This document shows positions 41,601-52,216 of a DNA stretch of 64,000 nt, one piece after another (the stretch's first letter is position 1; every line of letters begins with the position of its first letter). The translations under genes were made by a program, and so were the position numbers. This DNA is from Balanoglossus misakiensis (Eukaryota; Hemichordata): the NCBI GenBank assembly GCA_040954595.2, contig CM082585.2:10788001-10852000 (forward strand). Reading direction: 5' to 3'. The notes below the pieces were generated by a model that searched no databases, was not told where the DNA came from, and worked only from the letters and a program-made list of their open reading frames with translations.

Positions 41601-43550
41601 ATAGCTCATGAAAATCATCAAAAAATGACAATTTTTCGACTTTGCGAATTTTCAAATTTTGGCCGATTTTTGAAAAAATCATGGGTTATAGCTCATGAAA
41701 ATCATTCGAAAATGAGAATTTTTCGATTTTGCGGAATTTCAAAATTTGGCCGATTTTTGAAAAAATCATGGGTTATAGCTCATGAAAATCATCCGAAAAT
41801 GAGAATTTTTCGACTTTGCGGAATTTCAAAATTTGGCCGATTTTTGAAAAAATCATGGGTTATAGCTCATGAAAATCATCCGAAAATGAGAATTTTTCGA
41901 CTTTGCGGAATTTCAAAATTTGGCCGATTTTTGAAAAAATCATGGGTTATAGCTCATGAAAATCATCCGAAAATGAGAATTTTTCGACTTTGCGGAATTT
42001 CAAAATTTGGCCGATTTTTGAAAAAATCATGGGTTATAGCTCATGAAAATCATCCGAAAATGAGAAGTTTTCGACTTTGCGGAATTTCAAAATTTGGCCG
42101 ATTTTTAAAAAAATCATGGGTTATAGCTCATGAAAATCATCCGAAAATGAGAATTTTTCGACTTTGCGGAATTTCAAAATTTGGCCGATTTTTGAAAAAA
42201 TCATGGGTTACAGCTCATGAAAATCATCCAAAAATGAGAATTTTTCGACTTTGCGGAATTTCAAAATTTGGCCGATTTTTGAAAAAATCATGGGTTATAG
42301 CTCATGAAAATCATCAAAAAATGACAATTTTTCGACTTTGCGAATTTTCAAATTTTGGCCGATTTTTGAAAAAATCATGGGTTATAGCTCATGAAAATCA
42401 TCCGAAAATGAGAATTTTTCGACTTTGCGGAATTTCAAAATTTGGCCGATTTTTGAAAAAATCATGGGTTATAGCTCATGAAAATCATCCGAAAATGAGA
42501 ATTTTTCGACTTTGCGGAATTTCAAAATTTGGCCGATTTTTGAAAAAATCATGGGTTATAGCTCATGAAAATCATCCGAAAATGAGAATTTTTCGACTTT
42601 GCGGAATTTCAAAATTTGGCCGATTTTTGAAAAAATCATGGGTTATAGCTCATGAAAATCATTCGAAAATGTGAATTTTTCGATTTTGCGGAATTTCAAA
42701 ATTTGGCCGATTTTTGAAAAAATCATGGGTTATAGCTCATGAAAATCATTCGAAAATGAGAATTTTTCGACTTTGCGGAATTTCAAAATTTGGCCGATTT
42801 TTGAAAAAATCATGGGTTATAGCTCATGAAAATCATCCGAAAATGAGAATTTTTCGACTTTGCGGAATTTCAAAATTTGGCCGATTTTTGAAAAAATCAT
42901 GGGTTATACCTCATGAAAATCATCCGAAAATGAGAATTTTTCGACTTTGCGGAATTTCAAAATTTGGCCGATTTTTGAAAAAATCATGGGTTATAGCTCA
43001 TGAAAATCATCAAAAAATGAGAATTTTTCGACTTTGCGGAATTTCAAAATTTGGCCGATTTTTGAAAAAATCATGGGTTATAGCTCATGAAAATCATCCA
43101 AAAATGAGAATTTTTCGACTTTGCGGAATTTCAAAATTTGGCCGATTTTTGAAAAAATCATGGGTTATAGCTCATGAAAATCATCCGAAAATGAGAATTT
43201 TTCGACTTTGCGGAATTTCAAAATTTGGCCGATTTTTGAAAAAAACATGGGTTATAGCTCATGAAAATCATCCGAAAATGAGAATTTTTCGACTTTGCGG
43301 AATTTCAAAATTTGGCCGATTTTTGAAAAAATCATGGGTTATAGCTCATGAAAATCATTCGAAAATGAGAATTTTTCGATTTTGCGGAATTTCAAAATTT
43401 GGCCGATTTTTGAAAAAATCATGGGTTATAGCTCATGAAAATCATTCGAAAATGAGAAATTTTCGACTTTGCGGAATTTCAAAATTTGGCCGATTTTTGA
43501 AAAAATCATGGGTTGTAGCTCATGAAAATCATCCGAAAATGAGAATTTTT
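20664..43550 (+). repeat. 87-bp AT-rich satellite array, left block
   Basis: About 263 tandem monomers of 87 bp. The core contains GAATTTTTCGACTTTGCGG, TTCAAAATTTGGCCG and ATCATGGGTTATAGCTCATG. The first few hundred bases are divergent (CTTCATTTTTT in place of GGCCGATTTTT); the interior is highly homogeneous. A minority type B monomer (ATCAAAAAATGACAATTTTT ... GCGAATTTTC) recurs through the block. Because 87 = 29 x 3, one frame stays open for up to 885 codons, but recurrent TGA variants (AAATGTGAA) and 1-bp deletions (near 31479, 37568 and 39046) break it with no sign of constraint. Several large segments are near-exact duplicates at offsets of 957, 1478, 2185, 5132 and 6089 bp. Confidence 0.98.
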
Positions 43551-43573
43551 ATTTGCACCGCAGCGGTGCAATT

Positions 43574-43602
43574 CTTATTTGCACCGCAGCGGTGCAAATA
43601 AG
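43574..43602. repeat. 29-bp perfect palindrome (one of many)
   Basis: Arms of 14 bp, CTTATTTGCACCGC and GCGGTGCAAATAAG, surround a single central A. Partial copies lie on both sides within 60 bp. The cluster is repeated at the start of almost every ~549-bp unit. Confidence 0.97.
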
Positions 43603-44512
43603 ATCACCGCAGCGGTGCAAATAAGAGTTCCCTGCACCGCAACGATCTGACCGTTCTTTATTCACTCCTCGACGACAAAAACGTTTTATTACGGCCCAAA
43701 TAACGACTTTTTCGCTTCTTGGTTGGACATGCGGACGGAAAGACACGGTTTTAGCGAGATTATCTTTCTCTCTCCTGAGCACTCCGTATTCAGACTTGCC
43801 CAAGTGAACCGCGACAAAAAAATGACCAAGTTTCCCAGCATGTTTCTTATACCCGACAGATAAAAAACGCAGCATAGATATTGAAATGAATTGGATTTAT
43901 GAAAATGATAAAAATTACAATGATAATGTCGTTAAAAGTTCTCCAAAAAAAAAAAGAAATAGAAAAAAAAGTGGTCTCGAACCAACGTCATTTGACACCT
44001 TCAGGTAAAAGCCTAGCCTTCCTGAACCCTTCGCCATCACCATGTGTACTCGAAAAGTCGGAATTTTACCGCACTATATTGCAGCACAACTACCATGATC
44101 TTATTTGCACCGCAGCGGTGCAATTCTTATTTGCACCGCAGCGGTGCAAATAAGATCACCGCAGCGGTGCAAATAAGAGTTCCCTGCACCGCAACGATCT
44201 GACCGTTCTTTATTCACTCCTCGACGACAAAAACGTTTTATTACGGCCCAAATAACGACTTTTTCGCTTCTTGGTTGGACATGCGGACGGAAAGACACGG
44301 TTTTAGCGAGTTTATCTTTCTCTCTCCTGAGCACTCCGTATTCAGACTTGCCCAAGTGAACCGCGACAAAAAAATGACCAAGTTTCCCTGCATGTTTCTT
44401 ATACCCGACAGATAAAAAACGCAGCATAGATATTGAAATGAATTGGATTTATGAAAATGATAAAAATGACAATGATAATGTCGTTAAAAGTTCTCCAAAA
44501 AAAAAGAAATAG

Positions 44513-44586
44513 AAAAAAAAGTGGTCTCGAACCAACGTCATTTGACACCTTCAGGTAAAAGCCTAGCCTTCCTGAACCCTTCGCCA
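44513..44586 (-). ncRNA. tRNA-like / SINE-like pol III promoter in a ~549-bp unit (representative)
   Basis: On the minus strand, TGGCGAAGGG (44586-44577) fits an A box. GGTTCGAGACC (44533-44523) is a perfect B box of the GGTTCGANNCC type, and a run of eight Ts (44520-44513) follows as a pol III terminator. The spacing is longer than in ordinary tRNAs, and TTCAGG/CCTGAA can pair between the boxes. I cannot fold a full cloverleaf, so this is better read as a tRNA-derived SINE head or decayed tRNA than a working tRNA. The same elements occur in each of the sixteen units. Confidence 0.4.
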
Positions 44587-47500
44587 TCACCATGTGTACT
44601 CGAAAAGCCGGAATTTTACCGCACTATATTGCAGCACAACTACCATGATCTTATTTGCACCGCAGCGGTGCAATTCTTATTTGCACCGCTGAGTTCCCTG
44701 CACCGCAACGATCTGACCGTTCTTTATTCACTCCTCGACGACAAAAACGTTTTATTACGGCCCAAATAACGACTTTTTCGCTTCTTGGTTGGACATGCGG
44801 ACGGAAAGACACGGTTTTAGCGAGTTTATCTTTCTCTCTCCTGAGCACTCCGTATTCAGACTTGCCCAAGTGAACCGCGACAAAAAAATGACCAAGTTTC
44901 CCAGCATGTTTCTTATACCCGACAGATAAAAAACGCAGCATAGATATTGAAATGAATTGGATTTGTGAAAATGATAAAAATTACAATGATAATGTCGTTA
45001 AAAGTTCTCCAAAAAAAGAAATAGAAAAAAAAGTGGTCTCGAACCAACGTCATTTGACACCTTCAGGTAAAAGCCTAGCCTTCCTGAACCCTTCGCCATC
45101 ATCATGTGTACTCGAAAAGTCGGAATTTTACCGCACTATATTGCAGCACAATTACCATGATCTTATTTGCACCGCAGCGGTGCAATTCTTATTTGCACCG
45201 CAGCGGTGCAAATAAGATCACCGCAGCGGTGCAAATAAGAGTTCCCTGCACCGCAACGATCTGACCGTTCTTTATTCACTCCTCGACGACAAAAACGTTT
45301 TATTACGGCCCAAATAACGACTTTTTCGCTTCTTGGTTGGACATGCGGACGGAAAGACACGGTTTTAGCGAGTTTATCTTTCTCTCTCCTGAGCACTCCG
45401 TATTCAGACTTGCCCAAGTGAACCGCGACAAAAAAATGACCAAGTTTCCCAGCATGTTTCTTATACCCGACAGATAAAAAACGCAGCATAGATATTGAAA
45501 TGAATTGGATTTATGAAAATGATAAAAATTACAATGATAATGTCGTTAAAAGTTCTCCAAAAAAAAAGAAATAGAAAAAAAAGTGGTCTCGAACCAACGT
45601 CATTTGACACCTTCAGGTAAAAGCCTAGCCTTCCTGAACCCTTCGCCATCACCATGTGTACTCGAAAAGTCGGAATTTTACCGCACTATATTGCAGCACA
45701 ACTACCATGATCTTATTTGCACCGCAGCGGTTCAATTCTTATTTGCACCGCAGCGGTGCAAATAAGATCACCGCAGCGGTGCAAATAAGAGTTCCCTGCA
45801 CCGCAACGATCTGACCGTTCTTTATTCACTCCTCGACGACAAAAACGTTTTATTACGGCCCAAATAACGACTTTTTCGCTTCTTGGTTGGACATGCGGAC
45901 GGAAAGACACGGTTTTAGCGAGTTTATCTTTCTCTCTCCTGAGCACTCCGTATTCAGACTTGCCCAAGTGAACCGCGACAAAAAAATGACCAAGTTTCCC
46001 AGCATGTTTCTTATACCCGACAGATAAAAAACGCAGCATAGATATTGAAATGAATTGGATTTGTGAAAATGATAAAAATTACAATGATAATGTCGTTAAA
46101 AGTTCTCCAAAAAAAGAAATAGAAAAAAAAGTGGTCTCGAACCAACGTCATTTGACACCTTCAGGTAAAAGCCTAGCCTTCCTGAACCCTTCGCCATCAT
46201 CATGTGTACTCGAAAAGTCGGAATTTTACCGCACTATATTGCAGCACAATTACCATGATCTTATTTGCACCGCAGCGGTGCAATTCTTATTTGCACCGCA
46301 GCGGTGCAAATAAGATCACCGCAGCGGTGCAAATAAGAGTTCCCTGCACCGCAACGATCTGACCGTTCTTTATTCACTCCTCGACGACAAAAACGTTTTA
46401 TTACGGCCCAAATAACGACTTTTTCGCTTCTTGGTTGGACATGCGGACGGAAAGACACGGTTTTAGCGAGTTTATCTTTCTCTCTCCTGAGCACTCCGTA
46501 TTCAGACTTGCCCAAGTGAACCGCGACAAAAAAATGACCAAGTTTCCCAGCATGTTTCTTATACCCGACAGATAAAAAACGCAGCATAGATATTGAAATG
46601 AATTGGATTTATGAAAATGATAAAAATTACAATGATAATGTCGTTAAAAGTTCTCCAAAAAAAAAGAAATAGAAAAAAAAGTGGTCTCGAACCAACGTCA
46701 TTTGACACCTTCAGGTAAAAGCCTAGCCTTCCTGAACCCTTCGCCATCACCATGTGTACTCGACTTTGCGGAATTTTACCGCACTATATTGCAGCACAAC
46801 TACCATGATCTTATTTGCACCGCAGCGGTGCAATTCTTATTTGCACCGCAGCGGTGCAAATAAGATCACCGCAGCGGTGCAAATAAGAGTTCCCTGCACC
46901 GCAACGATCTGACCGTTCTTTATTCACTCCTCGACGACAAAAACGTTTTATTACGGCCCAAATAACGACTTTTTCGCTTCTTGGTTGGACATGCGGACGG
47001 AAAGACACGGTTTTAGCGAGTTTATCTTTCTCTCTCCTGAGCACTCCGTATTCAGACTTGCCCAAGTGAACCGCGACAAAAAAATGACCAAGTTTCCCAG
47101 CATGTTTCTTATACCCGACAGATAAAAAACGCAGCATAGATATTGAAATGAATTGGATTTGTGAAAATGATAAAAATTACAATGATAATGTCGTTAAAAG
47201 TTCTCCAAAAAAAGAAATAGAAAAAAAAGTGGTCTCGAACCAACGTCATTTGACACCTTCAGGTAAAAGCCTAGCCTTCCTGAACCCTTCGCCATCATCA
47301 TGTGTACTCGAAAAGTCGGAATTTTACCGCACTATATTGCAGCACAATTACCATGATCTTATTTGCACCGCAGCGGTGCAATTCTTATTTGCACCGCAGC
47401 GGTGCAAATAAGATCACCGCAGCGGTGCAAATAAGAGTTCCCTGCACCGCAACGATCTGACCGTTCTTTATTCACTCCTCGACGACAAAAACGTTTTATT

Positions 47501-50500
47501 ACGGCCCAAATAACGACTTTTTCGCTTCTTGGTTGGACATGCGGACGGAAAGACACGGTTTTAGCGAGTTTATCTTTCTCTCTCCTGAGCACTCCGTATT
47601 CAGACTTGCCCAAGTGAACCGCGACAAAAAAATGACCAAGTTTCCCAGCATGTTTCTTATACCCGACAGATAAAAAACGCAGCATAGATATTGAAATGAA
47701 TTGGATTTATGAAAATGATAAAAATTACAATGATAATGTCGTTAAAAGTTCTCCAAAAAAAAAGAAATAGAAAAAAAAGTGGTCTCGAACCAACGTCATT
47801 TGACACCTTCAGGTAAAAGCCTAGCCTTCCTGAACCCTTCGCCATCACCATGTGTACTCGAAAAGCCGGAATTTTACCGCACTATATTGCAGCACAACTA
47901 CCATGATCTTATTTGCACCGCAGCGGTGCAATTCTTATTTGCACCGCAGCGGTGCAAATAAGATCACCGCAGCGGTGCAAATAAGAGTTCCCTGCACCGC
48001 AACGATCTGACCGTTCTTTATTCACTCCTCGACGACAAAAACGTTTTATTACGGCCCAAATAACGACTTTTTCGCTTCTTGGTTGGACATGCGGACGGAA
48101 AGACACGGTTTTAGCGAGTTTATCTTTCTCTCTCCTGAGCACTCCGTATTCAGACTTGCCCAAGTGAACCGCGACAAAAAAATGACCAAGTTTCCCAGCA
48201 TGTTTCTTATACCCGACAGATAAAAAACGCAGCATAGATATTGAAATGAATTGGATTTATGAAAATGATAAAAATTACAATGATAATGTCGTTAAAAGTT
48301 CTCCAAAAAAAAAGAAATAGAAAAAAAAGTGGTCTCGAACCAACGTCATTTGACACCTTCAGGTAAAAGCCTAGCCTTCCTGAACCCTTCGCCATCACCA
48401 TGTGTACTCGACTTTGCGGAATTTTACCGCACTATATTGCAGCACAACTACCATGATCTTATTTGCACCGCAGCGGTGCAATTCTTATTTGCACCGCTGA
48501 GTTCCCTGCACCGCAACGATCTGACCGTTCTTTATTCACTCCTCGACGACAAAAACGTTTTATTACGGCCCAAATAACGACTTTTTCGCTTCTTGGTTGG
48601 ACATGCGGACGGAAAGACACGGTTTTAGCGAGTTTATCTTTCTCTCTCCTGAGCACTCCGTATTCAGACTTGCCCAAGTGAACCGCGACAAAAAAATGAC
48701 CAAGTTTCCCAGCATGTTTCTTATACCCGACAGATAAAAAACGCAGCATAGATATTGAAATGAATTGGATTTGTGAAAATGATAAAAATTACAATGATAA
48801 TGTCGTTAAAAGTTCTCCAAAAAAAGAAATAGAAAAAAAAGTGGTCTCGAACCAACGTCATTTGACACCTTCAGGTAAAAGCCTAGCCTTCCTGAACCCT
48901 TCGCCATCATCATGTGTACTCGAAAAGTCGGAATTTTACCGCACTATATTGCAGCACAATTACCATGATCTTATTTGCACCGCAGCGGTGCAATTCTTAT
49001 TTGCACCGCAGCGGTGCAAATAAGATCACCGCAGCGGTGCAAATAAGAGTTCCCTGCACCGCAACGATCTGACCGTTCTTTATTCACTCCTCGACGACAA
49101 AAACGTTTTATTACGGCCCAAATAACGACTTTTTCGCTTCTTGGTTGGACATGCGGACGGAAAGACACGGTTTTAGCGAGTTTATCTTTCTCTCTCCTGA
49201 GCACTCCGTATTCAGACTTGCCCAAGTGAACCGCGACAAAAAAATGACCAAGTTTCCCAGCATGTTTCTTATACCCGACAGATAAAAAACGCAGCATAGA
49301 TATTGAAATGAATTGGATTTATGAAAATGATAAAAATTACAATGATAATGTCGTTAAAAGTTCTCCAAAAAAAAAGAAATAGAAAAAAAAGTGGTCTCGA
49401 ACCAACGTCATTTGACACCTTCAGGTAAAAGCCTAGCCTTCCTGAACCCTTCGCCATCACCATGTGTACTCGAAAAGTCGGAATTTTACCGCACTATATT
49501 GCAGCACAACTACCATGATCTTATTTGCACCGCAGCGGTTCAATTCTTATTTGCACCGCAGCGGTGCAAATAAGATCACCGCAGCGGTGCAAATAAGAGT
49601 TCCCTGCACCGCAACGATCTGACCGTTCTTTATTCACTCCTCGACGACAAAAACGTTTTATTACGGCCCAAATAACGACTTTTTCGCTTCTTGGTTGGAC
49701 ATGCGGACGGAAAGACACGGTTTTAGCGAGTTTATCTTTCTCTCTCCTGAGCACTCCGTATTCAGACTTGCCCAAGTGAACCGCGACAAAAAAATGACCA
49801 AGTTTCCCAGCATGTTTCTTATACCCGACAGATAAAAAACGCAGCATAGATATTGAAATGAATTGGATTTGTGAAAATGATAAAAATTACAATGATAATG
49901 TCGTTAAAAGTTCTCCAAAAAAAGAAATAGAAAAAAAAGTGGTCTCGAACCAACGTCATTTGACACCTTCAGGTAAAAGCCTAGCCTTCCTGAACCCTTC
50001 GCCATCATCATGTGTACTCGAAAAGTCGGAATTTTACCGCACTATATTGCAGCACAATTACCATGATCTTATTTGCACCGCAGCGGTGCAATTCTTATTT
50101 GCACCGCAGCGGTGCAAATAAGATCACCGCAGCGGTGCAAATAAGAGTTCCCTGCACCGCAACGATCTGACCGTTCTTTATTCACTCCTCGACGACAAAA
50201 ACGTTTTATTACGGCCCAAATAACGACTTTTTCGCTTCTTGGTTGGACATGCGGACGGAAAGACACGGTTTTAGCGAGTTTATCTTTCTCTCTCCTGAGC
50301 ACTCCGTATTCAGACTTGCCCAAGTGAACCGCGACAAAAAAATGACCAAGTTTCCCAGCATGTTTCTTATACCCGACAGATAAAAAACGCAGCATAGATA
50401 TTGAAATGAATTGGATTTATGAAAATGATAAAAATTACAATGATAATGTCGTTAAAAGTTCTCCAAAAAAAAAGAAATAGAAAAAAAAGTGGTCTCGAAC

Positions 50501-52216
50501 CAACGTCATTTGACACCTTCAGGTAAAAGCCTAGCCTTCCTGAACCCTTCGCCATCACCATGTGTACTCGACTTTGCGGAATTTTACCGCACTATATTGC
50601 AGCACAACTACCATGATCTTATTTGCACCGCAGCGGTGCAATTCTTATTTGCACCGCAGCGGTGCAAATAAGATCACCGCAGCGGTGCAAATAAGAGTTC
50701 CCTGCACCGCAACGATCTGACCGTTCTTTATTCACTCCTCGACGACAAAAACGTTTTATTACGGCCCAAATAACGACTTTTTCGCTTCTTGGTTGGACAT
50801 GCGGACGGAAAGACACGGTTTTAGCGAGTTTATCTTTCTCTCTCCTGAGCACTCCGTATTCAGACTTGCCCAAGTGAACCGCGACAAAAAAATGACCAAG
50901 TTTCCCAGCATGTTTCTTATACCCGACAGATAAAAAACGCAGCATAGATATTGAAATGAATTGGATTTGTGAAAATGATAAAAATTACAATGATAATGTC
51001 GTTAAAAGTTCTCCAAAAAAAGAAATAGAAAAAAAAGTGGTCTCGAACCAACGTCATTTGACACCTTCAGGTAAAAGCCTAGCCTTCCTGAACCCTTCGC
51101 CATCATCATGTGTACTCGAAAAGTCGGAATTTTACCGCACTATATTGCAGCACAATTACCATGATCTTATTTGCACCGCAGCGGTGCAATTCTTATTTGC
51201 ACCGCAGCGGTGCAAATAAGATCACCGCAGCGGTGCAAATAAGAGTTCCCTGCACCGCAACGATCTGACCGTTCTTTATTCACTCCTCGACGACAAAAAC
51301 GTTTTATTACGGCCCAAATAACGACTTTTTCGCTTCTTGGTTGGACATGCGGACGGAAAGACACGGTTTTAGCGAGTTTATCTTTCTCTCTCCTGAGCAC
51401 TCCGTATTCAGACTTGCCCAAGTGAACCGCGACAAAAAAATGACCAAGTTTCCCAGCATGTTTCTTATACCCGACAGATAAAAAACGCAGCATAGATATT
51501 GAAATGAATTGGATTTATGAAAATGATAAAAATTACAATGATAATGTCGTTAAAAGTTCTCCAAAAAAAAAGAAATAGAAAAAAAAGTGGTCTCGAACCA
51601 ACGTCATTTGACACCTTCAGGTAAAAGCCTAGCCTTCCTGAACCCTTCGCCATCACCATGTGTACTCGAAAAGCCGGAATTTTACCGCACTATATTGCAG
51701 CACAACTACCATGATCTTATTTGCACCGCAGCGGTGCAATTCTTATTTGCACCGCAGCGGTGCAAATAAGATCACCGCAGCGGTGCAAATAAGAGTTCCC
51801 TGCACCGCAACGATCTGACCGTTCTTTATTCACTCCTCGACGACAAAAACGTTTTATTACGGCCCAAATAACGACTTTTTCGCTTCTTGGTTGGACATGC
51901 GGACGGAAAGACACGGTTTTAGCGAGTTTATCTTTCTCTCTCCTGAGCACTCCGTATTCAGACTTGCCCAAGTGAACCGCGACAAAAAAATGACCAAGTT
52001 TCCCAGCATGTTTCTTATACCCGACAGATAAAAAACGCAGCATAGATATTGAAATGAATTGGATTTATGAAAATGATAAAAATTACAATGATAATGTCGT
52101 TAAAAGTTCTCCAAAAAAAAAGAAATAGAAAAAAAAGTGGTCTCGAACCAACGTCATTTGACACCTTCAGGTAAAAGCCTAGCCTTCCTGAACCCTTCGC
52201 CATCACCATGTGTACT

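Larger units (their letters stand above)
43551..52216. repeat. ~549-bp tandem array nested in the 87-bp satellite (16 units)
   Basis: Sixteen units start near 43551, 44103, 44653, 45165, 45715, 46263, 46813, 47361, 47911, 48461, 48973, 49523, 50071, 50621, 51169 and 51719. Lengths are 548-552 bp except units 3 and 10 (512 bp, lacking about 38 bp of palindrome). The last unit is truncated. Each unit starts with three near-identical palindromic GCACCGCAGCGGTGC motifs, then a unique segment and an A-rich tract, then a tRNA-like pol III promoter reading on the minus strand. Units 3-9 and 10-16 are one 3,808-bp block duplicated: the short unit, the GCGGTTCAATTC variant and the 87-mer chimera recur in the same order. 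A 108-codon minus-strand frame repeats in most units but has no recognisable domain. Confidence 0.97.

Noticed and set aside
44513-44586. A functional tRNA gene
   Set aside because: A and B boxes and a T-run are present, but A-to-B spacing is too long and no acceptor, D and anticodon stems could be formed together; a SINE-like head is more likely.
43549-52209. A 108-codon minus-strand frame and smaller frames repeated in each ~549-bp unit
   Set aside because: Identity between copies reflects recent duplication. No recognisable domain is present, and the 3' third of the frame is just the palindrome cluster.
43574-52216. A CRISPR array or integron-like attC array
   Set aside because: Palindromes recur but units are ~549 bp with near-identical contents, with no variable spacers, no cas genes or integrase, and a eukaryotic context.
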